Origin: an uncultured Alphaproteobacteria bacterium
GTDB lineage: Bacteria; Pseudomonadota; Alphaproteobacteria; CAAHEQ01; UBA3637
DNA length: 64,000 bases
Direction: 5' to 3'
NCBI GenBank assembly: GCA_947627155.1
Contig: CANQUX010000002.1
Span: forward strand, 1 to 64,000
Below the pieces are notes generated by a model, which was not told the origin of the DNA, did not search any database, and saw only the letters and a program-made list of their open reading frames with translations. A program made the translations under genes and the position numbers. Shown piece after piece: positions 46,839 through 58,307 of the stretch (its first letter is position 1; each line of letters opens with the position of its first letter).

Positions 46839-47495
46839 ATGAAAAAAGGTCTTGTATATATACTTACGAACCCTTCAATGCCTGATTGGGTTAAAATCGG
46901 TTTTACCGATAATGAGGATATTCATCAGCGATTAAAAGAATTGAACAGCTCAACGGCCGTTCCGTTAAGTTTTCGTGTATATGCAACTTTGGCTGTTGAA
47001 AATCCGAGAGAAATTGAACAACATATACATGCACTGTTTGATTTAATTGATGATTCTCTTCATTCCATTGAAGAAACGGAACATGGTAAAAAAAGAGTTC
47101 GTGAATTTTTTCAAATATCGCCCTCCAAGGCCTATTCGGTTTTGGAGCGTGTTGCCCGTTTGAATAATAATTCGGAAAATCTGAAACGCATTGTACCTTC
47201 TGAAAAAGAACAAAAAGAAGATGATATTGCGCAAACTTCACGCCGAACAAAAATGACTTTTAAAAATCTTAAAATTCCTGTCGGAGCAGAATTGACATAT
47301 ATTTATGACAAAACAAAAAAATGCCTCGTCAAAGATGATAAAAGAACAGTTGAATACGAGGGCAAAGGAACATCCTTATCGGCATTAGCACAAAAGCTCA
47401 GTAATTCCAAATATAAGCCGCAAGGAACATCTTACTGGGAATATGAAGGAGAAACATTGCTTGAACGAAGATTAAGAATGGAAAAAGAGGGATAA
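46839..47495 (+). CDS. T5orf172/GIY-YIG-like nuclease domain protein
   Basis: GLVYILTNPSMPDWVKIGFTDN...RLKELNSSTAVPLSFRVYATL. Confidence 0.8.
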   Translation: MKKGLVYILTNPSMPDWVKIGFTDNEDIHQRLKELNSSTAVPLSFRVYATLAVENPREIEQHIHALFDLIDDSLHSIEETEHGKKRVREFFQISPSKAYSVLERVARLNNNSENLKRIVPSEKEQKEDDIAQTSRRTKMTFKNLKIPVGAELTYIYDKTKKCLVKDDKRTVEYEGKGTSLSALAQKLSNSKYKPQGTSYWEYEGETLLERRLRMEKEG

Positions 47496-47732
47496 ATTAA
47501 AGGGGTGCCCTGTTCCGGAATTTAATATCCCTTATCCTGCTTTTAAAGCCCCAAAGCATTCATACACCTTCAACTTTGCTTTTTAAAGTCAAAACTTGCC
47601 GGTGTATTTCACTTGCAAATGGAACGCAAATTCGTGAAAATAATAAACAAACACAGCCGAAAAGCAACGCTTGTTAAGCTGAAAGAAACCACTTAAAACA
47701 GAAGAAAAATATCTCTTAAATTCCTGTTTTTT

Positions 47733-48500
47733 TTAATTGAATTGCAATATTTCATTATCTGCCGGCACAAGAACGTTATTTAATCCCAGATTTTTAATAT
47801 CCGCTCTTGTCGTTGTTAAATGACTGACGGTATCCATATGACTGGCAATAACGGTTGCTGACGGTGCATAAGTTGCAAGGGCTTGAACATCTTTATCATC
47901 CATAATAATTTTTTCACCGTTCAACAATGTTGCTCCGCAGGCATTTACAACAATAACCGCCGGTTGAAAGGTATCAATTGCCTGCCGAACTTCTGCGCAC
48001 CAAATCGTATCACCTGCAATATATAAAGTTTTTTCATCTGCCGCTTGAAAAACAATACCCATCGCATCATAAGGCATATTAATTTGATTGCAAAGCGGCT
48101 CTATAATTTCGCGTTTACCGTGTTGTCCGCCTGTTTTATAAAGATGAACACCTTGAAATACGGTATTTTCTTCTATAACTTTCACTTTTTGAAAACCCGC
48201 TTTTTTAACAACGGCGGCATCTTGTTCCGATTGCACAAAAAAAGGAATAGTTTTATTTAAAGCCTTTACAGCAAACTCATCCCAATGATCGGGGTGAAAA
48301 TGCGTTAAAATAACAGCATCAACATCAACAATTTTTTCAATATCAATCGGCAAATCAACACGCGGTTGACGTATATTTGAATGAACGGCCGATTCAAAAC
48401 CCGGCATATAATCTTTTGGCATAAGCCACGGATCAATTAAAAATTTTTGCTGATGATAAGTTACAATCAATGTTGCATTTCTGATTTGATGTATTTTCAT
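47733..48500 (-). CDS. MBL-fold metallohydrolase (UlaG-like)
   Basis: LTHFHPDHWDEF; LYIAGDTIWCAEV. Confidence 0.88.
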   Translation of the reverse strand: MKIHQIRNATLIVTYHQQKFLIDPWLMPKDYMPGFESAVHSNIRQPRVDLPIDIEKIVDVDAVILTHFHPDHWDEFAVKALNKTIPFFVQSEQDAAVVKKAGFQKVKVIEENTVFQGVHLYKTGGQHGKREIIEPLCNQINMPYDAMGIVFQAADEKTLYIAGDTIWCAEVRQAIDTFQPAVIVVNACGATLLNGEKIIMDDKDVQALATYAPSATVIASHMDTVSHLTTTRADIKNLGLNNVLVPADNEILQFN

Positions 48501-48761
48501 TTTATCTCCTTATAAGCTATATCACTCTTATTTATAGATAGAAACTTCTTATTTTTTTATCAAGCAAAAATAAATTCTCTCTATTATTTTCAGTTCTGTT
48601 TTTTCGATCAATTCGTTTAATTATATACAAAAATAATCGCCTCTGTCAAATCGTTTTGAACAGACTTGGGAAACTTAAACCACAAAACAGGCAGTTTGCC
48701 AAAATCTAAAAAAGCGGATTTAACAATTTGATCTTCTTCAAAAGCAGTTTTTAAATAAATT

Positions 48762-49832
48762 TTAAACATGATTAACGCTCCGAACCAGTTGATAGAAATT
48801 ATCGGTTTTATTATTAGCGGAATTGACCTTTAAGGGAAATTTATCACATAAATGAATATTGCCGTATTGACTTAATGAGCGGGCATAAACACCGGAAACT
48901 TTTTTATAAGAATTATCCAATAAATAAACTTCCTTTCCCATCAACGCCGCTGCAATGCCCACATGAAGTCTGTCGGTAATAACGGTATTAAACAAATCAA
49001 CAGCCGCTAACATTAATGTGGTTGCAAAACAAACATCCTGATAAGGCATTTTGCGCGAGCCGAAGGCGGACGATAAATCGTAATGCGATTCATAAGAATT
49101 TGACTTTTCAAGATCTTGTCTTAAAAATTGCACCGTTGAATCTATTCTTTTCAAAACAGGATACATTTTCGTCAGCAATAATTTTTGTTCCGGCGTAACG
49201 GTAAGCGGTGTTTGAAAAGTTCGATCCGTCATTCTGAAAGCCATATCATGATCCAAAATAATTTTGGCTTTTGTTTTTTGAGCCGTTAAATAATCAAATG
49301 TTTGTTTTTCCCGACAAAACACAACGAATCGTTGATCCAACATATTCACCAAAAGGGGACAGTCATAGACGGAACTGGGTAAAATCACAATTTTTTGTGC
49401 TTTCTGCATTAACTTGAAAATTTTTGAAAAATGTTTTAAATAATAATCCTTAAACCAAATACCGCCACCCCCATATACAATGGTTTCAGGCTGTCCGCCT
49501 TTATATAATTGATAAGAAATATTATTTTGGGCAAAAAAATCATACGTTGCTTTTGCAATTAAGCAATCACCCAAATTACCGGGATTAGGAATATAAGTGA
49601 TATTTTTCAATTTCTTTAATTCTTCTAATAAAACCCTGTTATCCGTTTGAAACGGCATAAAATTTTTTGAATTAAATGTAAATTTAACTTTTCTGCGCAA
49701 TAAATTATTTATAAAATTCTGTTTTAATCTTTTTTTAATCGGCAAAAAAAATAAACTTTTTTGACACAAACGATAATAAAAATCTTGTTTATTATTAAAA
49801 ATTTTATCGGGGAAAAAACCAAGTATTTCCAT
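48762..49832 (-). CDS. Polysaccharide pyruvyl transferase family protein
   Basis: NPGNLGDCLIAKATYDF; TDRLHVGIAAALMGKEVYLLDNSYKKVSGVY. Confidence 0.82.
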   Translation of the reverse strand: MEILGFFPDKIFNNKQDFYYRLCQKSLFFLPIKKRLKQNFINNLLRRKVKFTFNSKNFMPFQTDNRVLLEELKKLKNITYIPNPGNLGDCLIAKATYDFFAQNNISYQLYKGGQPETIVYGGGGIWFKDYYLKHFSKIFKLMQKAQKIVILPSSVYDCPLLVNMLDQRFVVFCREKQTFDYLTAQKTKAKIILDHDMAFRMTDRTFQTPLTVTPEQKLLLTKMYPVLKRIDSTVQFLRQDLEKSNSYESHYDLSSAFGSRKMPYQDVCFATTLMLAAVDLFNTVITDRLHVGIAAALMGKEVYLLDNSYKKVSGVYARSLSQYGNIHLCDKFPLKVNSANNKTDNFYQLVRSVNHV

Positions 49833-50177
49833 TTAAAATAAATCTCCTTTTACCACTGATAAATAAAAGTTTTTTTCTGTTTCGACACGAATACAATTCT
49901 TTCATTTTTTTATGATAAATTTCTGTTTCTTTTTTATCTGTCTTTGTTTGCATTAAACGATCGTTTTTTTGGTGTACTGTTTTTACAGTATATAAAGCTC
50001 AAAAAAATATGTCAATATGTTTTTATAGATTTAAATTTCAAAATTAAAATAATATATTATAAAAAATTTAAAAATTTGTCATTACGTAAAAAATTTTTGA
50101 AATAATTGCACCAAAAAAAGGATCGTTTTTTTGGTGCAATTTTTTAAGACTCTGTTTGTATTTTATAAGACTGTTTT

Positions 50178-51422
50178 TTATAATAATGCCAATAAAATAC
50201 CGGCGGCAACGGCCGATCCGATGGCACCCGATACATTCGCACCCATGGCATGCATAATCAGATGATTGTTCGGATTGGCTTCAACGCCCAATTTTTCACT
50301 GACACGCGCAGCCATCGGTATGGCGGAAACACCGGCCGACCCGATCAGCGGATTGATTTTCTGCTTTAAAAACAAATTCATGCCTTTTGCCATAACAACA
50401 CCGGCACCCGTTCCCAAACAAAAGGCAATGACACCCAGCAACAAAACCACCAACGTTTGTGGCACCAAAAACAATTCGGCCGCCATTTTGGAACCGACGG
50501 ACAAGCCCAGCATAATCACAACGGCATTCATTAAATCATTGGCTGCCGTTTTGGAAAGACGTTCGGTCACGTCGCATTCTTTCAGCAAATTACCCAACAT
50601 TAACATACCGATTAACGGCAAGGCCATGGGAATAAAAAATCCGGTTAACAGAAGGGTCATTATCGGAAAAATAATTTTTTCCCGCTTGGAAACCGTACGC
50701 AACTGTTTCATTTCAATTTTGCGCTCGCTTGCACTTGTTAATGCCCGCATTACCGGCGGTTGAATCACCGGCACCAACGCCATATAGGAATAGGCGGCGA
50801 CGGCAACGGCACCCAACATTTCCGGCGCCAACTTTCCGGCAAGATAAATTGATGTCGGCCCGTCTGCCCCGCCGATAATGGCAATGGAAGCGGCTTGTTT
50901 TAACGTGATATTAAAAAACGGCACATATTTTCCCAACACAATGGCACCCAAAAACGTGCCGAATATGGCAAACTGCGCCGCACCGCCCAAAAGCGCCGTT
51001 TTCGGATTGGCAATTAAGGGGCCGAAATCCGTCATGGCGCCGACTCCTAAAAAAATCAGCAACGGAAACAGCCCGTTTGCAATGCCCAAGTGATATAAAA
51101 TATATAATAATCCGCCCTCTTGCGTTAAGCCCGCTGCCGGCATATTCGCCAACAATCCGCCAACGGCAATCGGAATCAGCAACAGCGGTTCAAACTTGCG
51201 CGCAATGCCCAAATAAAGCAAAAACAGACAAATGATAATCATCGTGATCTGCCCTGCTCCCAACGGCAATGCCATATTAACGGGTGTTGATTGCGCATAA
51301 AGAGCATATAGCCCCGTTTGATGCCATACCGCGGCAATACTTTGACTGAAACAAGCGCCGATCAGAAACAAAACCATACCTGCCATAGCGGCAGCAATCC
51401 ACAAAAGCATATTTTTTTTCAT
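50178..51422 (-). CDS. oadB: Oxaloacetate decarboxylase / Na+-translocating decarboxylase beta subunit
   Basis: Multi-[41 protein letters not shown]. Confidence 0.9.
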   Translation of the reverse strand: MKKNMLLWIAAAMAGMVLFLIGACFSQSIAAVWHQTGLYALYAQSTPVNMALPLGAGQITMIIICLFLLYLGIARKFEPLLLIPIAVGGLLANMPAAGLTQEGGLLYILYHLGIANGLFPLLIFLGVGAMTDFGPLIANPKTALLGGAAQFAIFGTFLGAIVLGKYVPFFNITLKQAASIAIIGGADGPTSIYLAGKLAPEMLGAVAVAAYSYMALVPVIQPPVMRALTSASERKIEMKQLRTVSKREKIIFPIMTLLLTGFFIPMALPLIGMLMLGNLLKECDVTERLSKTAANDLMNAVVIMLGLSVGSKMAAELFLVPQTLVVLLLGVIAFCLGTGAGVVMAKGMNLFLKQKINPLIGSAGVSAIPMAARVSEKLGVEANPNNHLIMHAMGANVSGAIGSAVAAGILLALL

Positions 51423-53242
51423 GCGCTCACCTTCATTAAGAGTTGTCCGGCCGATACATTGGCTCCGCTTTGAACCGTTATTTCCGTGACTTTGCCGCTC
51501 ACACCGGCTTTAACGCGCGTTTCCATTTTCATCACCTCCACAACACAAACATCCGTATTCGCTTCAACCGTTTGTCCGGCCGATACCAAAATTTTGGTTA
51601 TAACGCCGGGTGTGGGCGCTTTAATTTCATGCGCCGAACCACCGCCGGACGCAGGCACGGAACCGGATGCGGGCGTTTGAGCGGCGCCTGTGTCGGTTAA
51701 CAGCTCAATCGGATAATCAACGCCGTTCACAATGGCTTTATCTTTTTGAATTTCAACATGATACGCTTCACCCGCAACAGAAATGTCATATACGCCGTTT
51801 GACGACACGGCAGGCTTCGGTTTTTCTTTATATCGCACTTTAACCGACCCTTTTCCCTCTAAAAAGGCAATTCCCTTATCTCCGCAAGACGCGGCAATAA
51901 ACACGTTTTCATCGGTTATGGGTAAATGCGCCTCTTCAAGCATTTTTTCATAATGGCGACGCGATTTCTTTTCGTTTCTGTCGTTAATGGACAAAACCGA
52001 TTCGGTTGTCGGCTCTAAATGCAACTGCTCGGCGGCAATTTTCACCACCTCTGCATCGGGTTTGACAGGTGTTTGTCCGAAATAACCCAAAACCATTTTA
52101 CCGTACCCTTCGGCAATTTTTTGCCACGGTCCGATCATCACATTATTAAATGCCTGTTGAAAATAAAATTGAGAAACGGGCGTTACCGAGGTACCGAATC
52201 CGCCTTTCCGCACCACTTCCTCCATAGCGGTAATAATTTCGGCATATTTATCCATCAAATTATTATCACGCAACATTTGCGTATTGGCCGTTAACGCGCC
52301 GCCGGGCATGGGTGACCAGGGAATACGCGGATCGGCATGCAAGGCTTCCGGCGGAATAAAATAATCACTTAACGCGTCTTTTAACTGTTCTTCAACTTTC
52401 ATAACGGCATCGATATTGCAATCAAGCTCATAATCCGTTCCGCGCAGGGCATGCCAAAACGTGGCAATATCCGGCTGACACGTTCCCCCCGACACGGGCG
52501 CCATCGATAAATCAACAATATCAGCCCCGCCTTCAACGGCTGCCAAATAGCAGGTTAAGCCCGTTCCCGCCGTTTCATGCGAATGAAACTCAATCGGCAC
52601 TTTTTTCCCGAGCAATTTGCGCGCCCGTGCAATGGTTTCCCGCACAACCGACGGTACTGCCGTTCCCGAGGCATCTTTAAAACAAATCGAATCAAAAGGA
52701 ATATCGGCTTTTAAAAACTTTTTCAATCTTTCTTCGTAAAAATCAGGCGTATGCGCTCCCGTGCAGGACGGCGGCAATGACATCATGGCCACGCAAAGCT
52801 GATGCTTCAAGCCGGCATTTACAATACATTGTCCGCTGTAAATTAAGTTTTGCGGATCATTTAACGCATCAAAGTTACGAATGGTTGTCATCCCGTGTTT
52901 TTTAAATAAATCGGCATGCAGTTTAATCATTTCCGAACTTTGCGAATCGAGCGCCACCACATTCACGCCGCGCGCCAACGTTTGTAAATTAACATCGTTG
53001 CCGCAAATCGCACGAAACGAATCCATCACGTCAAAAGCGTTTTCGTTATTATAGAAAAATGCCGCCTGAAACGAGGCGCCGCCACCCGCTTCAATATAGC
53101 GAATACCGGCATTAACCGCCTCTTTCACGACGGGCAAATAATCTTTGGATAAAACCCTGGCACCGAAAACGGATTGAAAGCCGTCTCGAAACGCCGTACA
53201 CATCAATGAAATTTTTTTCTTTGTCATTTGAATTCCTTTCAT
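51419..53242 (-). CDS. oadA: Oxaloacetate decarboxylase alpha subunit with biotinyl domain
   Basis: [27 protein letters not shown]-terminal EVMKMET. Confidence 0.92.
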   Translation of the reverse strand: MKGIQMTKKKISLMCTAFRDGFQSVFGARVLSKDYLPVVKEAVNAGIRYIEAGGGASFQAAFFYNNENAFDVMDSFRAICGNDVNLQTLARGVNVVALDSQSSEMIKLHADLFKKHGMTTIRNFDALNDPQNLIYSGQCIVNAGLKHQLCVAMMSLPPSCTGAHTPDFYEERLKKFLKADIPFDSICFKDASGTAVPSVVRETIARARKLLGKKVPIEFHSHETAGTGLTCYLAAVEGGADIVDLSMAPVSGGTCQPDIATFWHALRGTDYELDCNIDAVMKVEEQLKDALSDYFIPPEALHADPRIPWSPMPGGALTANTQMLRDNNLMDKYAEIITAMEEVVRKGGFGTSVTPVSQFYFQQAFNNVMIGPWQKIAEGYGKMVLGYFGQTPVKPDAEVVKIAAEQLHLEPTTESVLSINDRNEKKSRRHYEKMLEEAHLPITDENVFIAASCGDKGIAFLEGKGSVKVRYKEKPKPAVSSNGVYDISVAGEAYHVEIQKDKAIVNGVDYPIELLTDTGAAQTPASGSVPASGGGSAHEIKAPTPGVITKILVSAGQTVEANTDVCVVEVMKMETRVKAGVSGKVTEITVQSGANVSAGQLLMKVSA

Positions 53243-53412
53243 TTTTTATGATTGTTATGCAGAGCAAAAGCTATTGCTGCGGCGATTTTATTCCGATTCG
53301 TTTCCGAACCTTGCAACGATTGCAACAAGTTCATAAAACAAACAAGCAAAAACAAAAAGAAAAAAACACCGCCCATACCTAATCCGGCAATAATTAATCC
53401 TTGAAGAAACAT
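53239..53412 (-). CDS. oadG: Small membrane protein, oxaloacetate decarboxylase gamma-like, 57 aa (absent from ORF track)
   Basis: [57 protein letters not shown] directly upstream of oadA. Confidence 0.75.
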   Translation of the reverse strand: MFLQGLIIAGLGMGGVFFFLFLLVCFMNLLQSLQGSETNRNKIAAAIAFALHNNHKK

Positions 53413-53779
53413 TTTTAAACCTCCCTCTATGGTTCTTTTAAAATCATATAAATTATTTTTACGAATTGCAAGTTTTTTTAGAAAAAATAAAAATCATTAT
53501 AAATCAATCAATTAAAAGATAATTGTATTTTTTTATAAAAAAACAGTTGAAAAACAAAAAAAAATGATGTAACATATTTCTTGAAATCAAAAAAGCATGA
53601 AAATGTTTTATTTGATGTCGGTAGCGGTCAACAAGTTGACGATGAGTTTACATCAAACACTAGCATTCTCTTCTTTCTAACTCGTGCGACCGCTACTTTT
53701 ATATTTAAGGTCGTTTTTGTTTTGAACAAAATTAAAAGAAATTGAATTCTTTATTTATTTTGAGGACAGATACTCATCC

Positions 53780-55129
53780 ATGTCAAATGAAAATGTACAA
53801 AATTCTCCTGATGAAACACCCGATCAATCGGAAAAAAACGATGTTTTTTTTGCACCGTTAGAAGAAAAACCGGAAAAAGAATCGCCGGAAACGGAAACAA
53901 CGGAAAATCAAGCGGAAGAAAATAAAAAAGATGAAAAAGCTCTTCTTTCTTGCTTATTTGCCCCCACTTATTTAATGGAAAGCACGTTAACCTCTCAAAA
54001 TGAAGAAGGCATTATTCAAAGTGAGCCGATTAACCATTTTTATTTTTGTTCGGCTAACAAGTTAACCATCGGATACGGCACTAAAATCGAATGCAATGCC
54101 AACGGAAAATTAGCCAAAGAAGGCATACAGGCTCTGCAACAATTAAAAATTTACAAAGGCAACAAGGAATTAACCGAAACCGAAAAGCAACAATTGGTTC
54201 GGGATTGTTGTGCCGCACGCAATCGGTATGATCGTATTCACGGGAAGAACAAATTTTGTAAATTGGGCATTCACAGTCAATCAAGAGAGTTATTCGGCAG
54301 CAAGCCCCCTCTGGTTAGCAAAGAAAGCGCCTGGGATACGGCTTTAACGGAATATAAAAATAAGCAACAAAAATTGTTGGCGAAGAATGCAAATTTCAAA
54401 AAGAATTTAATTTTATTGGCGCTCGGAACGGATATGGCTTATCAATACGGCGATAGCGGCGTTACAAAAACAAATATTTATCATACCGTTAAAAAGGGAA
54501 ATATTCCGGCAACGACCACATTCGGCAAATACGGTGATCGAACACTTCTGCGCAAATGGATGCTGGAAACATCGCATTTGTTTAAAAAAGATCAAGAGAA
54601 TCGCCAAAATGAAACAGCAACGCCCGAATCGCAAAGTAAAATTTTTATAACGGCCTTAAAATCATTTGAAAAAACGTTTCATCAGCACATTATGGATCGG
54701 CAAAAGCATGTTAAAATTTTAATGGATCAATGTATGGCTTTGGTTATGACGCAAAATTTTCAAAACATTTACGGACGCTATCCGCAACCGGAAGAAATTA
54801 AAAACATTCGTAAAACCTCGCAAAACTTTATTTATAATGAATTATACAATTCAATCGAAATCGAGCGCGTGGGAGAACGCTATCGCGAAAACGCCATCGC
54901 CAACACCATAAAAGAGGCAGACCCCAATGCTCCCAATCCGATTGTTTCCATTCGAACGTCAGCCAAAAAAGTGGCAGACAGAAGCGCTACCGAAAGTGAA
55001 GAAAAAGCAAAAAAAACAAATCAAAAGCCGAAATTGACCGCTTTTTTGAAATCTGCCGAAGAAAAAACGGAAGAAATCAATTCAAATTTGTTGATCAATC
55101 AAGGAAATAACACACAAGGACGGGCATAA
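53780..55129 (+). CDS. Hypothetical protein with possible lysozyme-like segment (NKLTIGYGTKIE)
   Basis: ORF with SD-like GAGGA; composition. Confidence 0.5.
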   Translation: MSNENVQNSPDETPDQSEKNDVFFAPLEEKPEKESPETETTENQAEENKKDEKALLSCLFAPTYLMESTLTSQNEEGIIQSEPINHFYFCSANKLTIGYGTKIECNANGKLAKEGIQALQQLKIYKGNKELTETEKQQLVRDCCAARNRYDRIHGKNKFCKLGIHSQSRELFGSKPPLVSKESAWDTALTEYKNKQQKLLAKNANFKKNLILLALGTDMAYQYGDSGVTKTNIYHTVKKGNIPATTTFGKYGDRTLLRKWMLETSHLFKKDQENRQNETATPESQSKIFITALKSFEKTFHQHIMDRQKHVKILMDQCMALVMTQNFQNIYGRYPQPEEIKNIRKTSQNFIYNELYNSIEIERVGERYRENAIANTIKEADPNAPNPIVSIRTSAKKVADRSATESEEKAKKTNQKPKLTAFLKSAEEKTEEINSNLLINQGNNTQGRA

Positions 55130-55131
55130 AA

Positions 55132-56148
55132 ATGAATTATGATAACAAAGTGATTTTAACGGGTGTGAAACCGACGGGAACCATTCATATCGGCAATTAC
55201 GTCGGCGCCATTAAACCGGCTATCGAGCTGGGACATCAAATTAACAAAACGGGGCGACATATTATGTTCGTTGCCGATTATCACGCCATTAACGCCATTA
55301 AAGATGCCCCCCTGTTAAGGCAGTTAACGCGCGAAATTGCCTGCACTTATTTGGCGTGCGGATTAAATCCCGAGCAATCGTTTTTTTATCGGCAATCCGA
55401 TGTGCCGGAACTTTTTGAAATGACCACCATTTTAATGGCCTACACGCCCAAAGGCTTTATGAACAAGGCGCATGCCTATAAAGCGGCGGTTGATAAAAAC
55501 ACGGCGAAAGGCGAACCGCAAGATGCCGGCATTAACATGGGGCTATACACTTATCCCGTTTTAATGGCTGCCGATATTTTATCGTATGATACCGATATGG
55601 TGCCTGTCGGTAAAGACCAGGTACAACATGTTGAAATTGCTGCCGATATTGCCGGTGCCATAAACGCGCTTTACGGCAATGTGCTTAAAATTCCGACGCC
55701 TGTTTTAACCGAAAGCGCTGCCGTTCTGCCCGGTACGGACGGTCGCAAAATGAGTAAAAGCTATCACAATGTTATTCCTTTGTTCGGAACGGATGCGGAA
55801 ATAAAAAAAGCCGTTATGGGCATTCAAACGGATTGTCGGGATATTAACGAGCCGAAAAACCCCGATGAAATTTTGTTATATCAAATATCCAAAGGCATTG
55901 TGCCCGAAGCAACGGCGGCAGAAATTAAAGAAGGCTTGGAAAAAGGGGGTATGGGTTACGGCACCATAAAAAAAATGTTATTGGCTGCCGTTTTGGAAGA
56001 AATCGGCGACAAGCGGGAAAAATATAATTACTATTTGTCGCATTTTGATGAAGTGGAAGATATGTTGCATGCCGGCGCTCAAAAAGCGCGAGCGGTAGCT
56101 AACCCCGTGTTGCAGCGGGTGAAAGATGCTGTTTTTCATCGGGTGTAA
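55132..56148 (+). CDS. trpS: Tryptophanyl-tRNA synthetase
   Basis: GVKPTGTIHIGNYVGAI, GTDGRKMSKS. Confidence 0.95.
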   Translation: MNYDNKVILTGVKPTGTIHIGNYVGAIKPAIELGHQINKTGRHIMFVADYHAINAIKDAPLLRQLTREIACTYLACGLNPEQSFFYRQSDVPELFEMTTILMAYTPKGFMNKAHAYKAAVDKNTAKGEPQDAGINMGLYTYPVLMAADILSYDTDMVPVGKDQVQHVEIAADIAGAINALYGNVLKIPTPVLTESAAVLPGTDGRKMSKSYHNVIPLFGTDAEIKKAVMGIQTDCRDINEPKNPDEILLYQISKGIVPEATAAEIKEGLEKGGMGYGTIKKMLLAAVLEEIGDKREKYNYYLSHFDEVEDMLHAGAQKARAVANPVLQRVKDAVFHRV

Positions 56149-56157
56149 GGAGAAAAA

Positions 56158-56886
56158 ATGAAAAAATTACGGTTTTTCTTATCTGTTTTATTTCTGTCAA
56201 GTGCTCTTTTACCGTTATCGGTATCAGCCAACACGCTTGAAACAATCAGCATTTTCGGTGATACCACAAACGGGAAAATGAGCAAAAACGACAAAATGGC
56301 CTATCAATTGGGAAAAATGCTTGCCGATAACAAAAAAAAGCTTGTGACGGGCGGCGAAACATCGGGCATTACGGGCGCCTTGTTAAAGGGCGCTTACGAG
56401 GCGGGGGCCGACATAACACCGGTTGCCGTTTCCGAATCGTTTGATGCTTATTGTCCCGAAACGCATTTTTGCCGAAAAATTCCTTATACATTTGTTGATT
56501 CGGAAGAAGAACGGCAAATGACGCGAGCCGATTTAGGCGATGCCATTGTTATTTTGCCGGGCGGCTGGGAACCGCTGGCAGTTTTTGCGCAGTTGGCAAA
56601 CATGCAAGCACAAAATCTCACCTATGTCAATGAAGATAAGGAAAATTTAAAAAGAGAAACGGCCTCGGGCAAAAAGCCGATAACGGCGCTTTCGGCCGCT
56701 GATTTGGCAACACCCGTCAAAAAGCCGATTATTTTCTTAAATATCAATCATTATTGGGATCATCTCAGATATTTCATTGATGAAATGCGGCGGCAAAAAA
56801 TTTTATCGGAGGAAGAAACCTCTTTTATCGGATTTGCCGAAAAGCCCAAAGATGTGTTACCGCTGGCGCAAAAGCTGGCAAAATAA
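56158..56886 (+). CDS. LOG/SLOG-fold family protein with N-terminal signal peptide
   Basis: ISIFGDTT..., VTGGETSGITGALLKGAYEAGAD, VILPGGWEPLAVF; signal-like N-terminus ending SVSANT. Confidence 0.75.
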   Translation: MKKLRFFLSVLFLSSALLPLSVSANTLETISIFGDTTNGKMSKNDKMAYQLGKMLADNKKKLVTGGETSGITGALLKGAYEAGADITPVAVSESFDAYCPETHFCRKIPYTFVDSEEERQMTRADLGDAIVILPGGWEPLAVFAQLANMQAQNLTYVNEDKENLKRETASGKKPITALSAADLATPVKKPIIFLNINHYWDHLRYFIDEMRRQKILSEEETSFIGFAEKPKDVLPLAQKLAK

Positions 56887-56969
56887 AACAATCATTTGTT
56901 CAACAAAAAACGCTCCCTAAATTGAGAGCGTTTTATTTATATTTAAAAATTTATGCTATAATTAAAAAT

Positions 56970-57329
56970 TTATGCGTAAGCCATATCGTTATTATCACGC
57001 AAAGCCGGATTCACATTTCCCCGAGCTGCATCGCGCGCTTGATACGGATTATTCTCATTTGTAATTCTTTCGGAACATGAAGCTAATCGGGCATCTAAAC
57101 CCATACTCGCTTGATTTTCATCTTTCGCTTCTTTGGATTCTTCTTCAACCGTTAAGGCATTTCGCCCGCCGAGAACTTTTCCGATATCAGCAAGTGTTTG
57201 TTTGTTAATATTAACAGCTTCTCCAATTGTCGCTAATGCACCTTTTTCTTGTGGCGTTTCTTCTTTTTTTTCGTTTTCTTGTGTATTTGGGGCTATCAAC
57301 GAAGAGAGAATATCTAACCATCCAGCCAT
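56970..57329 (-). CDS. Hypothetical protein
   Basis: ORF with SD-like AGGAGG. Confidence 0.5.
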   Translation of the reverse strand: MAGWLDILSSLIAPNTQENEKKEETPQEKGALATIGEAVNINKQTLADIGKVLGGRNALTVEEESKEAKDENQASMGLDARLASCSERITNENNPYQARDAARGNVNPALRDNNDMAYA

Positions 57330-57510
57330 AACGACCTCCTAAAATTGTTTACGATAAGAGTATTATACCCTATTTTTCAGTAAAAGACAAGCACTTTTTT
57401 TCAAAAATTATTGTCTTGTCGATTTTTTTCTTTTTTTATGAAAAATAATTGATTTGTTTCTTAAAATACGCTATATTTGACTTGTAACCTCTTAATGAAA
57501 GGAGTCTTTT

Positions 57511-58176
57511 ATGGCAGAAGAAGGTCAATTTACATACAGCGTTCCCGAATATTTGGAAAAATCGCGTTTCCCGATTTTAAGTCGCTATCGGGATTTAATG
57601 GCATTCGTGAAAGGCGCCTTTTCAGACGGATATATTTCCGATTTGGAATTGCATCAAATCGAACGCGCCGAATCGGATATTCTGCTGGAATATCAAGTGG
57701 CCGCCGATGTGTTCTTTAAAATGAATCCGGGCTCCAAAGGATATGCCGCCGCCGAGCGCTTGCTTTACCATTTACATCGCTGCAACGTGTTTATGCGCTT
57801 TGCCCGCGATCAGGCACGATTAAAACATGCACGCGAAAAAATGGGTCCCGATCACCCTACACGCGATCGGCGAAAAGAAGATTTGGCCGTGAAAGAAGAG
57901 AAAGTTATTCTCATTGAATCGGCCGCCGCCGGATTCGGGTTGATGAAAAGTCTTGAAACGCCTTATGAACGCATTCAGGCGGAATTACCGACCATTCGGC
58001 GCAATTTGGCCAAATTAAGCCCCGAAGAACGTATTGAGTTGGAAGCCAAAATCAATGCCATGCTTGATCAGCTGCGCGACAGACAATTAGAGCATTTGTC
58101 GATTGAAGAACTCAATCGCATTATCGGGCTTGAAAAATATTTAATGGGCGAACGCGAACACGTGCGGGAATCATAA
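57511..58176 (+). CDS. Hypothetical conserved-looking protein
   Basis: Coding composition, SD GAAAGGAG. Confidence 0.6.
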   Translation: MAEEGQFTYSVPEYLEKSRFPILSRYRDLMAFVKGAFSDGYISDLELHQIERAESDILLEYQVAADVFFKMNPGSKGYAAAERLLYHLHRCNVFMRFARDQARLKHAREKMGPDHPTRDRRKEDLAVKEEKVILIESAAAGFGLMKSLETPYERIQAELPTIRRNLAKLSPEERIELEAKINAMLDQLRDRQLEHLSIEELNRIIGLEKYLMGEREHVRES

Positions 58177-58307
58177 TAAACCCGTTTCAAGCAAAAAACC
58201 TTAAATTTCTCTTGAAAAAAAAGAAAAACGGATATATAATTGCTTTTACTTTTTTCGATAATCAAGCAATTATCAAAGTAACGTTATAATAAGAAAGGAT
58301 TTTATTT

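Noticed and set aside
50266-50763. 165-aa plus-strand ORF opposite oadB
   Set aside because: Antisense shadow of a multi-TM gene.
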